Shown in pieces: positions 1-6,333 of a stretch of 7,092 bases of DNA. Each line of letters begins with the position of its first letter. Position 1 is the first letter of the stretch. The notes beneath the pieces were generated by a model, which saw only the letters and a program-made list of their open reading frames with translations, searched no databases and was not told the DNA's origin. The stretch comes from CBDUBH01 sp965365345 (lineage in GTDB: Bacteria > Bacteroidota > Ignavibacteria > Ignavibacteriales > SURF-24). The DNA is taken from positions 1-7,092 of the forward strand of contig CBDUBH010000128.1 in assembly GCA_965365345.1 (NCBI GenBank). Reading direction: 5' to 3'. The position numbers and the translations under genes are program-made.

Positions 1-2
1 CC

Positions 3-1055
3 AAATAAATTTTTAACTAATTCCTGAACTTTCGGAACACGAGTTGAACCGCCTACCAAAATTACTTCATCAATTTGTGATGGAATAACTCCGGCATCTT
101 TCATTGCTTTTTCGCAGGGTCCGGCAGTCCTTTGAATCAGATCATCAATCAATTGCTCAAATTTTGCGCTGGTGATTGAAAGATTCAAATGTTTAGGTCC
201 ATCTTGTGTAGCAGTGATAAACGGTAAATTAACATCGGTCTGCATTGAAGATGAAAGTTCAATTTTTGCTTTTTCAGCTGCTTCTTTCAATCGTTGCAAT
301 GCCATAGCGTCATTTCTTAAATCAATGCCTTCCTGTTTTTTAAATTCATCAGCCAAGAAGTCAATTAATCTTTGATCGAAATCATCGCCGCCTAAGTGTC
401 CGTCACCGTTTGTTGATTTAACTTCAAAAACACCTTCGCCTAATTGAAGAATTGAAATATCAAAAGTTCCGCCGCCTAAATCGTAAACTGCAACTATCTG
501 ATCTTTATTCTTTTTATCCAAACCGTAAGCCAATGCTGCGGCAGTAGGTTCATTTATAATTCTTCTAACTTTTAATCCTGCAATTTCGCCTGCATCTTTT
601 GTTGCTTGTCTTTGTGCATCATTAAAATAAGCAGGAACAGTAATTACCGCTTCAGAAACTTCTTCGCCTAAATAATCTTCTGCGGTCTTTTTCATTTTTT
701 GTAATATCATTGCGGAAATTTCCGGTGGAGAGTACATTCTGTCATCAATTTTAACGCGGGCAGAATTACCTTCACCTGGTACAACTTCGTACGGGACTTT
801 TGTCATTTCCGAAGTAACTTCGCCCATTACTCTTCCCATAAATCTTTTTATTGAAAAGACTGTTTTTTTAGGATTTGTAACTGCCTGTCTTTTTGCCGGC
901 TGTCCAACTAACCTTTCTCCTGTTTTTGTAAAAGCTACAACCGATGGAGTTGTTCTTGTACCTTCGGAATTCGGAATTACAACCGGTTCATTTCCTTCCA
1001 TCACCGCAACGCATGAGTTTGTAGTTCCTAAATCAATTCCTATTATTTTACCCAT
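3..1055 (-). CDS. dnaK: DnaK (Hsp70) chaperone, N-terminal part, cut by window edge
   Basis: Hsp70 chaperone that binds exposed hydrophobic segments of client proteins in the cytoplasm in an ATP-driven cycle with DnaJ and GrpE. Only the first 351 codons lie in the window, covering most of the roughly 385-residue nucleotide-binding domain; the substrate-binding domain is off the left edge. The protein opens MGKIIGIDLGTTNSCVAV, the first phosphate-binding loop. The second, DLGGGTFDISIL, starts at residue 192, and the adenosine motif ILVGGSTRVP lies around residues 332-341. The segment between about residues 75 and 105 includes the insertion typical of Gram-negative DnaK. The frame is open throughout. 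The start is the ATG at 1053-1055, preceded on the minus strand by a good AGGAGA ribosome-binding site 5 bases away. It is divergent from birA. No grpE, dnaJ or hrcA is visible on this side. Identity is very secure. Confidence 0.98.
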   Translation of the reverse strand, partial: MGKIIGIDLGTTNSCVAVMEGNEPVVIPNSEGTRTTPSVVAFTKTGERLVGQPAKRQAVTNPKKTVFSIKRFMGRVMGEVTSEMTKVPYEVVPGEGNSARVKIDDRMYSPPEISAMILQKMKKTAEDYLGEEVSEAVITVPAYFNDAQRQATKDAGEIAGLKVRRIINEPTAAALAYGLDKKNKDQIVAVYDLGGGTFDISILQLGEGVFEVKSTNGDGHLGGDDFDQRLIDFLADEFKKQEGIDLRNDAMALQRLKEAAEKAKIELSSSMQTDVNLPFITATQDGPKHLNLSITSAKFEQLIDDLIQRTAGPCEKAMKDAGVIPSQIDEVILVGGSTRVPKVQELVKNLF

Positions 1056-1083
1056 TTAATTCTCCTGTTTAATTTTCAATTCC

Positions 1084-1120
1084 ATATTTTTATATATCTA
1101 AAACTTTCATTTAATTTCAA
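1084..1120 (-). promoter_or_regulatory. Possible dnaK promoter
   Basis: On the minus strand a TTGAAA (1115-1120) is followed 18 bases later by TATATA (1091-1096), which would start transcription near 1084 and give a leader of about 29 bases before the dnaK ATG. The match to a sigma70 promoter is moderate, and such AT-rich DNA offers chance matches. No CIRCE (HrcA) operator was found in 1056-1300. Confidence 0.3.
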
Positions 1121-1292
1121 TTGATTAATTTGAACGGAAATTCTTATTAGAATTCTCAGTAATAAATATTTTCAACAAAATTATTTGATTTTTATTTTTA
1201 CCGTTAGTTTATTTTGCAATAGTTGTGCCAATAAAATAAAATTGATTTTTGATCTTAATTTCAACTTTTTAAAAAGCATGGATTAATTGAAT

Positions 1293-1321
1293 TTGACATT
1301 AAGTCACTTATTACGCATAAA
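1293..1321 (+). promoter_or_regulatory. Possible upstream promoter of the birA operon
   Basis: A perfect TTGACA (1293-1298), a 17-base spacer, then CATAAA (1316-1321). The -35 is ideal and the -10 matches four of six positions. It would give a leader of about 100 bases containing the palindrome at 1346-1362. It could be a second promoter beside the one at 1369-1397, or a chance match. Confidence 0.35.
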
Positions 1322-1345
1322 TTTCACATATTAAAATTCATTTTG

Positions 1346-1362
1346 AAATTGTATGACAATTT
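1346..1362. repeat. Perfect 7-3-7 palindrome upstream of birA (operator-like)
   Basis: AAATTGT-ATG-ACAATTT, two perfect 7-base arms around a 3-base centre. It sits 6 bases upstream of the -35 hexamer of the best birA promoter candidate and downstream of the alternative promoter at 1293-1321. The size and position suit a dimeric regulator's operator, but I cannot assign it to a known regulator, and the BirA in this window has no DNA-binding domain. Confidence 0.35.
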
Positions 1363-1368
1363 TACATA

Positions 1369-1397
1369 TTGAAAAAAGATTAACTTATAGGTATTAT
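1369..1397 (+). promoter_or_regulatory. Likely promoter of the birA-coaX-cysteine desulfurase operon
   Basis: TTGAAA (1369-1374), an exact 17-base spacer and TATTAT (1392-1397), five of six matches in each hexamer. Transcription would start near 1404, leaving a leader of about 27 bases before the TTG start at 1431. It is the best promoter match and the best placed in the divergent region. Confidence 0.5.
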
Positions 1398-1430
1398 TTC
1401 AATTCAATTTTAAATTTTTAGGTAAATATA

Positions 1431-2204
1431 TTGTTCGAAATAGAAAAATTTGATATCAAACTTGATACGGAAATAATCGGAAGGAATTTTATTTACGTTG
1501 ATGAAATAGAATCTACAAATGCTGCTTTGCTTGATTCAAACAGCAAAATTGATAATGATGGTTCGGTAATGCTTGCCGAAAGACAAACAGCCGGTCGCGG
1601 AAGGAAAGACAGAAAATGGTACAGTAACAAAGAACAAAATCTTACCTTTTCAATTTTACTAAAAAGAAAATTTAAAGAAGATAGAATTTATCTTTTGAAT
1701 TTTGCCGCCTCTTTAGCAGTTGTTCATGCGCTTGATAATTTATATCAACTCAGCGCAAGCGTAAAATGGCCGAATGATGTTTTGGCATCAGGTAAAAAAA
1801 TTGCCGGAATTTTGATCGAATCAACTTCATCAGGAAATAGAATTGATAAGCTTGTAATCGGGATCGGACTTAACGTAAATCAGGTTGATTTTCACGGTAC
1901 TTACGCTTTAACTCCAACTTCCGTGCGAAAAGAAGCAAATATGGTTGCCGATAGAGAAAGATTATTAAGCGAAATTTTAAATAATTTTGAAGAATTATTG
2001 ATTATATTAGATTATAATCCGCAGCAAATTATTGAAAGCTGGAAAAATAAATGCAGAATGCTTGGCGAAAGAATTACCGTGAGTGATGAAAAAGTGAGCA
2101 AATCCGGAATTTTTGAAGATGTTGATGAACGCGGCTTTTTAATTTTACGCACAGATAAAAATCAAACTGAAACAATAACTTTTGGCGATGTGAGTTTAAG
2201 ATAA
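1431..2204 (+). CDS. birA: Biotin--[acetyl-CoA-carboxylase] ligase, no HTH domain
   Basis: Biotin protein ligase: activates biotin with ATP to biotinyl-5'-AMP and transfers it to the lysine of biotin carboxyl carrier domains, such as that of acetyl-CoA carboxylase. The 257-residue protein begins directly with the catalytic domain. STN (28-30), the adenylate-binding loop GRGRKDRKW (55-63), KWPND (112-116) and KIAGILIE (123-130) are all present, followed by a small SH3-like C-terminal domain from about residue 211. With no N-terminal winged helix it is a group I enzyme, so it should not act as the biotin repressor. The start is TTG: an in-frame TAG at 1419-1421 blocks any upstream start, the next methionine (residue 47) lies inside the conserved domain, and an AGG at 1420-1422 gives a reasonable ribosome-binding site. 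It is the first gene of the operon and its TAA overlaps the coaX ATG by one base. Confidence 0.95.
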   Translation: MFEIEKFDIKLDTEIIGRNFIYVDEIESTNAALLDSNSKIDNDGSVMLAERQTAGRGRKDRKWYSNKEQNLTFSILLKRKFKEDRIYLLNFAASLAVVHALDNLYQLSASVKWPNDVLASGKKIAGILIESTSSGNRIDKLVIGIGLNVNQVDFHGTYALTPTSVRKEANMVADRERLLSEILNNFEELLIILDYNPQQIIESWKNKCRMLGERITVSDEKVSKSGIFEDVDERGFLILRTDKNQTETITFGDVSLR

Positions 2205-2956
2205 TGTTTTTGGCTTGCGACATAGGAAATTCATTCATCAAAATTGCTGTATTTGATAAAGACGATCTGATCTTTTTCAAAAAATATTCTGCCGGTGAAT
2301 TTTCATTTTATGAAATTTCTAACTATGAAATTTCTGATGCCGCAATTTCATCGGTTGTTCCGAAATTAAATTTTGAACTGCGCGAAAAAATAGAATCCCA
2401 ATTTAAAGTAACTCCGCTAATTGTTAATCATGATTTAAATTTCAGATTGAACATAAATTATAATCCGAAAAACGGATTAGGAATTGATAGAATTTGCGCA
2501 TCGGAAGGCGCTTATTCAATATTCAAATCTAAAAATGAAAATCCCGACGCTTCAATTCTGGTGATAGATTGCGGAACGGCAACAACTTTTAATTTGGTTT
2601 CATCAAGCGGGGTTTACAAAGGCGGAATAATTATGCCCGGCATTGAAACTATGTTTGCTTCGCTTAATCAAAGAACGGCGCAGCTTCCGCAAATTTCGGG
2701 CGATGATTTAACCGGACTAATTGCTGATGATACTAAAGGCGCAATTGCAAGCGGTGTTATTTATTCAACGATTGCTTTGATAGAAAAGGTTTATGTTCAA
2801 ATTAAAACAGAATCTGGAGATAAACCGGTTTTAATTTTTATCACCGGCGGTAATTCAAAATACATTTCTCAAAATCTTTCCATAGCACACGAAGTTATTG
2901 ATGATCTTGTTCTACGCGGAATAAAATCAATCTATGAATTAAATTGTAATGACTAA
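2204..2956 (+). CDS. coaX: Type III pantothenate kinase
   Basis: Phosphorylates pantothenate to 4'-phosphopantothenate, the first step of coenzyme A synthesis from vitamin B5; type III enzymes belong to the ASKHA fold and typically need a monovalent cation and resist CoA feedback. Motifs in the 250-residue protein are the phosphate loop DIGNS (6-10), GIDR (93-96), IDCGTATTF (121-128 region, Asp122), GGIIMPGI (140-147) and TGGN (214-217), in the family order, and the length is usual. The ATG at 2204 overlaps the last base of the birA stop (TAATG) and there is no strong ribosome-binding site, so translational coupling is likely. Its own stop lies inside the next gene (8-base overlap). BirA and CoaX as neighbours is a common arrangement, and in some bacteria they are fused. 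Confidence is high. Confidence 0.95.
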   Translation: MFLACDIGNSFIKIAVFDKDDLIFFKKYSAGEFSFYEISNYEISDAAISSVVPKLNFELREKIESQFKVTPLIVNHDLNFRLNINYNPKNGLGIDRICASEGAYSIFKSKNENPDASILVIDCGTATTFNLVSSSGVYKGGIIMPGIETMFASLNQRTAQLPQISGDDLTGLIADDTKGAIASGVIYSTIALIEKVYVQIKTESGDKPVLIFITGGNSKYISQNLSIAHEVIDDLVLRGIKSIYELNCND

Positions 2957-4112
2957 AAAGTTAGTTTATTTTGATAATGCCGCAACAACTCAAATTCATC
3001 CAAAGGTTGTTGAAAAAATGCTTCCATATCTTTCCGGAAATTTCGGCAATCCCTCATCAATTCATTCATTCGGAAGAAAAACAAGAGTAGCAATTGAAGA
3101 AGCGCGCGAAGTAATTTCTGATTTTCTGAATGCCGATGCAGGTGAAATATATTTTACGAGCGGCGGAACCGAAGCAAATAATTTCTCTGTTTTCGGAATT
3201 GCAAAAACCGATTTTTTTGATTCAGGAAAGAAAAAGATCGTAGCTTCAAAATCCGAACATCATTGCGTTTTGGATGCATACGAAGAGTTAGGTAAATCAG
3301 GATTTGATTTAAATTTATTAAATGTAAATTCCGAAAATATTGTTGATCCTGAAATTTTGGAAAATTTGATTGACGATAAAACTTCGCTTGTTTCAATTAT
3401 GCAAGTAAACAATGAAACCGGCGCGGTTAATGATATTAAAGAACTTACAAAAATTGCGCATTCAAAAAATTCATATTTTCATACTGATGCAGTTCAATCT
3501 TTTTCCAAAATCAAAATTGATGTAAAAGATTTAAATGTTGATTCACTTGCAGTTTCATCCCATAAAATTAATGGTCCAAAAGGAATTGGCGCACTTTACG
3601 CAAAAAGCGGAACTCCGCTTCAGCCGTTGATTTTTGGCGGTTCACAGGAAAGAAATAGACGCGGCGGAACCGAAAATGTTGCGGCAATTATCGGCTTTGC
3701 TGAAGCCGTAAAAATTGCAAATAAAAATCTTGAAGAAAATTTTAAAATCGTTTCTGAGATTAAAGATCATTTCAAAAATGGAATTTCGAATATTGATTCA
3801 ACCGGAATAAAATTAAATTCCGCAGATTCAAATTTTCCTTATATTTTAAGTCTTACTTTTTTAAGTGATTTTTATAAAAACGACGCCGAAAGTATTTTAA
3901 TGTATTTGGATATTAACGGAATTGCCGCATCAAACGGAGCCGCGTGTTCATCGGGAACTTTGAAGCCTTCACATGTAATTTTAAGCATGGGCAGGAATTC
4001 CGATGATGCACAAGGAACAATCCGGTTTTCCTTTGGCGCACAAAATACAATTGAAGAAGTTGATTATGCCTTGGAAGTTTTAGAAAAGATGAGCAGAAAG
4101 TTTAAAAAATAA
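2949..4112 (+). CDS. Cysteine desulfurase, IscS/NifS family (PLP-dependent)
   Basis: Removes sulfur from cysteine to give alanine and an enzyme persulfide, the sulfur donor for Fe-S clusters, thiolated tRNA and sulfur-containing cofactors. The 387-residue protein opens with the family's YFDNAATT. It has SEHH (102-105; His104 stacks on PLP), HTDAVQ (178-183; Asp180 and Gln183), SSHKINGPKG with the PLP-binding Lys206, RRGGTEN (237-243), and the persulfide-forming Cys333 in AACSSGTLKPSH. This is the class I (IscS/NifS) arrangement rather than SufS. It overlaps coaX by 8 bases with no clear ribosome-binding site, pointing to coupled translation. No iscU, iscR or mnmA is next to it, so whether it serves Fe-S assembly or tRNA thiolation cannot be read from context; the name iscS versus nifS is therefore left open. 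Confidence 0.95.
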   Translation: MTKKLVYFDNAATTQIHPKVVEKMLPYLSGNFGNPSSIHSFGRKTRVAIEEAREVISDFLNADAGEIYFTSGGTEANNFSVFGIAKTDFFDSGKKKIVASKSEHHCVLDAYEELGKSGFDLNLLNVNSENIVDPEILENLIDDKTSLVSIMQVNNETGAVNDIKELTKIAHSKNSYFHTDAVQSFSKIKIDVKDLNVDSLAVSSHKINGPKGIGALYAKSGTPLQPLIFGGSQERNRRGGTENVAAIIGFAEAVKIANKNLEENFKIVSEIKDHFKNGISNIDSTGIKLNSADSNFPYILSLTFLSDFYKNDAESILMYLDINGIAASNGAACSSGTLKPSHVILSMGRNSDDAQGTIRFSFGAQNTIEEVDYALEVLEKMSRKFKK

Positions 4113-4145
4113 AATCCTCTGAACAATATTTGTAAAGAGGATTTT
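4111..4145. terminator. Bidirectional intrinsic terminator between convergent genes
   Basis: A perfect 10-bp stem, AAAATCCTCT (4111-4120) with AGAGGATTTT (4136-4145), around a 15-base loop. On the plus strand the T-run continues past the stem; on the minus strand the stem is followed by a T-rich tract (complement of 4103-4112). It begins within the stop codon of the cysteine desulfurase and lies 25 bases beyond the end of rfbB, so it can end both transcripts. Confidence 0.85.
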
Positions 4146-4170
4146 TAATTTCAATAAAACCGAATTTCAA

Positions 4171-5184
4171 TTATCTGTTTTCGTAAAGATCTTTGTAATA
4201 TTTTTGATACTCGCCTGAGATTATTCTTTTCCACCAATTTTCATTTTTCAAATACCAATCAATTGTAAATTCAATAGCTTCTTCAAATTTATGTTTTGGT
4301 TTCCAGCCGAGTTCATTTTGAATTTTACTTGAATCAATAGCATATCTTCTATCATGTCCTGGTCTGTCTTTTACATATTCGATCATATCTTCTGATTTGC
4401 CGAGCTTATTTAATATCAATTTAACGATTTCAATATTTTTCATTTCCTGGCTGGCACCGATATTGTAAATTTCGCCTTCTCTTCCCTTTTCAAAAACCAG
4501 ATCAATTGCTTCGTTATGATCAATTACATAGATCCAATCGCGCACGTTTAATCCATCACCGTAAACAGGAAGTTTTTTTCCGTTCAAAGTATTTATTATC
4601 ATAAGCGGAATCAGTTTTTCTGGGAATTGCAGCGGACCGTAATTGTTTGAGCATCGAGTAATAACAACAGGCATTCCGTAAGTGTGATGGAAAGCCATAA
4701 CCATCATATCAGAAGCTGCTTTGCTTGATGAATACGGACTGTTTGCAGAAAGTGGAGTTGATTCGGAAAATAATCCTGTTTCGCCTAAACTTCCGTAAAC
4801 TTCATCGGTGGAAACTTGCAAAAATTTCTTAACTTCAAATCTGCGTGCTGCTTCAAGCAAAACATTTGTTCCGATAACATTTGTGCGATAAAAAATTTCA
4901 CTACCTAAAATGCTTCTATCAACATGACTTTCGGCAGCAAAATTTATTACATAATTTATATTGAATTTTTGAAAGATATAATTTACCAATTCGTGATTTT
5001 GAATATCGCCTTTTATAAATTGATATCTGTCATTGTTTTCAGATTCTTTCAAGTTTTCCAGATTTCCGGCATAAGTAAGTTTATCTAAATTTACGATAAA
5101 GTAATCATCTCTTTGTTTTAAAATATGATTGATATAATTACTTCCGATAAATCCGGCTCCCCCGGTTACTAAAATATTTTTCAT
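4171..5184 (-). CDS. rfbB: dTDP-glucose 4,6-dehydratase
   Basis: Converts dTDP-glucose to dTDP-4-keto-6-deoxyglucose with a tightly bound NAD, the second step of dTDP-L-rhamnose and other deoxysugar synthesis for LPS or exopolysaccharide. It is an extended short-chain dehydrogenase. Counting from the first of two ATGs: NAD loop TGGAGFIGS (8-16), the RmlB signature DKLTYAGN (35-42), AAESHVDRS (84-92), the catalytic STDEVYG with Thr127-Asp128-Glu129, YSSSK with Tyr152 and Lys156, and RPGHDRRYAID (275-285). Length (337-338) is normal. Two ATGs stand in tandem (5185-5187 and 5182-5184). The AAGGA site is spaced better for the second, which gives the usual MKNILVTGG start. It lies 6 bp after the outer-membrane protein gene, with the ribosome-binding site next to that gene's stop, so they are probably cotranscribed. 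No rfbA, C or D is adjacent. Confidence 0.95.
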   Translation of the reverse strand: MKNILVTGGAGFIGSNYINHILKQRDDYFIVNLDKLTYAGNLENLKESENNDRYQFIKGDIQNHELVNYIFQKFNINYVINFAAESHVDRSILGSEIFYRTNVIGTNVLLEAARRFEVKKFLQVSTDEVYGSLGETGLFSESTPLSANSPYSSSKAASDMMVMAFHHTYGMPVVITRCSNNYGPLQFPEKLIPLMIINTLNGKKLPVYGDGLNVRDWIYVIDHNEAIDLVFEKGREGEIYNIGASQEMKNIEIVKLILNKLGKSEDMIEYVKDRPGHDRRYAIDSSKIQNELGWKPKHKFEEAIEFTIDWYLKNENWWKRIISGEYQKYYKDLYENR

Positions 5185-5193
5185 CATTATTCC

Positions 5194-5931
5194 TTAATAA
5201 TTAAAAAATCCTATAAAAATTCCTGTTTGTATGAAAAAAGAATTATTGTTCAAATTTGAAGGCACGTTTGAAATCTTTTGTCCGTTATCTGCTTTCCAGT
5301 TTTCATTGACTGCAATTTGATAACCTGCTCCAATTCTGAATGCAAAAAATCTTTTATACGGAATATCCAAATGTAACGTTGGCGTAACAGAAAAGAAACT
5401 GTTTGTCAATTTTTTATAAATATTTTTTTCTTGTTGATCTACATCCGGAATATTTTGCCAGATTTCATCCCATGAAAATTCATTGTTATTATTATACAAT
5501 TCCAAAGTTCTATTACCGCCGCCTAAAATTACGCCGGCTGAAATTGCAACTTTACTTACAAACGGAAAAGTATATTCAGCTGTAAATCCACCAAATCCGG
5601 AGGAATATTTTGCTTCGTAATTTCTTCCGTTAATTTCTTTAGAAACTTTTGTTGAGCCGCCAATTCCCATTCCGCCCACTCTGAAATTTCTTAAAAATGG
5701 AAGAGAAACATGTCCAGCTCCGCCGGTTGCAAAAAATCCGGAATTCGAAAATTCATCCAAACCCAAAGTTTTAATTTGATTGTTAAATCCATCAAAATTC
5801 GGCATAATCCAGCCGGGAGTAAATCCACCGGCAAGAGCAAATTTAGAATCCCACGCCATTGCTTTTTCCTGCGAAAAATTAGTATTTGAAATTCCAGCAA
5901 AAATCAAAAAAACAAAAAATAATCTTTTCAT
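5194..5931 (-). CDS. Secreted outer-membrane beta-barrel-like protein, function unknown
   Basis: I do not recognise a named family. The 245-residue protein begins MKRLFFVFLIFAGIS, a typical signal peptide with cleavage plausible after Ser20 (NFS/QEK). The rest is rich in Gly, Phe, Asn and aromatic residues, with alternating short strands such as FGGFTAEYTF, KVAISAGVILGG, FAFRIGAGYQIAV and a final FFIQTGIFIGFFNY that ends in an aromatic residue, the usual C-terminal signal for insertion by the BAM complex. This suggests a small beta barrel of about 8-12 strands in the outer membrane. The start is well supported by GGAG 6 bases upstream of the ATG. It is first in a probable two-gene unit with rfbB. 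A link to envelope polysaccharide is suggested by context only. A periplasmic beta-rich protein is the alternative. Confidence 0.8.
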   Translation of the reverse strand: MKRLFFVFLIFAGISNTNFSQEKAMAWDSKFALAGGFTPGWIMPNFDGFNNQIKTLGLDEFSNSGFFATGGAGHVSLPFLRNFRVGGMGIGGSTKVSKEINGRNYEAKYSSGFGGFTAEYTFPFVSKVAISAGVILGGGNRTLELYNNNNEFSWDEIWQNIPDVDQQEKNIYKKLTNSFFSVTPTLHLDIPYKRFFAFRIGAGYQIAVNENWKADNGQKISNVPSNLNNNSFFIQTGIFIGFFNY

Positions 5932-5990
5932 CTAAATCTCCGGAAAATAATTCAAGAAAATTATGTTAATCAAAAGTTGAATTAATAATA

Positions 5991-5996
5991 ATTATA
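5991..5996 (-). promoter_or_regulatory. Possible -10 element for the outer-membrane protein gene
   Basis: A perfect TATAAT on the minus strand, about 60 bases upstream of the start codon at 5931. No good -35 is found 16-18 bases further up (only AATAAA-like DNA), so this may be chance or rely on an activator or a lineage-specific sigma factor. Confidence 0.25.
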
Positions 5997-6201
5997 AAAG
6001 GTAAGATAAAATTTTTTATTCATTTGCCAAAACGATAAATATTTTTGTATCACGAAGGTGTAGCAATTTGCAATTCAAAATGGAAACTATTTTCATTGAA
6101 ATAAAAAATATTCTGGAAGATTTAAGAATAAATTGACAAAAGATTTGAAATTTAAACAAAAGTAAATCAGAGAATTTCTGAAGGTAAATTTTTTATAAAA
6201 A

Positions 6202-6293
6202 ATAAAAGGCTGCTCTGATTTCATTTTACGGTTTATGCCTATAACCGTTTTTTCTTTGTCACCACAACAAGCAGAAATCTTGCAGCCTTTTAT
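6202..6293 (-). ncRNA. Structured RNA or composite terminator candidate
   Basis: A 92-base element closed by a perfect 12-bp stem (6202-6213 with 6282-6293, ATAAAAGGCTGC on the left arm). Inside it, after a 3x2 internal loop, a second 6-bp stem pairs GATTTC (6217-6222) with GAAATC (6274-6279). The interior holds two hairpins: ACGGTT/AACCGT (6228-6233/6243-6248, 9-base loop) and TTGT/ACAA (6256-6259/6264-6267, 4-base loop). Together they form a three-way-junction shape. The minus strand is preferred because there the closing stem is followed by a T-rich tract (complement of 6190-6201), as in an intrinsic terminator, and because it lies 40 bases after the ftsZ stop. It may be a 3' UTR structure, a small RNA, a leader of the downstream gene, or a small repeat element. 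It matches none of SRP RNA, tmRNA or the TPP and fluoride riboswitches as I know them. Confidence 0.4.
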
Positions 6294-6294
6294 A

Positions 6295-6312
6295 ATTCCG
6301 TTTTACCGGAAT
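6295..6312. repeat. Short hairpin just after ftsZ
   Basis: ATTCCG (6295-6300) and CGGAAT (6307-6312) form a 6-bp stem with a 6-base loop, 21 bases beyond the ftsZ stop. It has no clean T-run on the minus strand, so it is a weak terminator on its own; it abuts the larger structure at 6202-6293 and could act with it, for example in stabilising the ftsZ transcript end. Confidence 0.4.
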
Positions 6313-6333
6313 AATTTTAGTTGATACTAAATT

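Larger units (their letters stand above)
1056..1430. other. Divergent dnaK/birA intergenic region
   Basis: About 375 bases with no credible gene, very AT-rich. It must hold the promoters for dnaK (leftward) and the birA operon (rightward). Signals seen are a possible dnaK promoter at 1084-1120, two plus-strand promoter candidates (1293-1321 and 1369-1397) and a 17-bp palindrome at 1346-1362. The heptamer ACATATT occurs twice (1326-1332 and 1364-1370), which may be chance. Confidence 0.7.
5932..6333. other. Gene-free region between ftsZ and the outer-membrane protein gene
   Basis: About 400 AT-rich bases without a credible coding region; the longest ATG frame noticed (6080-6136, plus) is 18 codons. 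From 5932 to about 6190 I see only a possible -10 element. From 6202 to 6312 there is dense inverted-repeat structure, described separately. The leftward transcript of ftsZ must pass or end here. Confidence 0.7.

Noticed and set aside
172..375. 67-codon plus-strand open frame
   Set aside because: It lies wholly antisense to the highly conserved dnaK frame and resembles no protein.
1144..1165. TTATTA ... TAATAA inverted repeat upstream of dnaK
   Set aside because: Only 6-base A/T arms around a 10-base centre; easily expected by chance in this composition.
2074..2280. 68-codon minus-strand open frame across the birA/coaX border
   Set aside because: Antisense shadow of two well-identified genes, with no ribosome-binding site or motif.
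3154..3396. 80-codon minus-strand open frame within the cysteine desulfurase gene
   Set aside because: Antisense shadow of a conserved gene; its Lys/Arg/Gln-rich composition is the usual product of AT-rich coding DNA read backwards.
5403..5585. 60-codon plus-strand open frame
   Set aside because: Antisense to the outer-membrane protein gene, which has a signal peptide, ribosome-binding site and proper terminal signal.
5691..5900. 69-codon minus-strand open frame
   Set aside because: Out-of-frame shadow of the outer-membrane protein gene on the same strand.
6080..6136. 18-codon ATG frame in the ftsZ downstream gap, possible leader peptide
   Set aside because: No clear ribosome-binding site or run of regulatory codons, and both neighbouring genes are on the opposite strand.
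6133..6138. Plus-strand TTGACA as a promoter for an RNA at 6202
   Set aside because: There is no -10-like hexamer 16-18 bases downstream; the TATAAA at 6194-6199 is too far away to pair with it.
6202..6293. Small SRP RNA or a known riboswitch
   Set aside because: The SRP GGAAG-type apical loop and the conserved cores of TPP and fluoride riboswitches are not present, so no named family was assigned.
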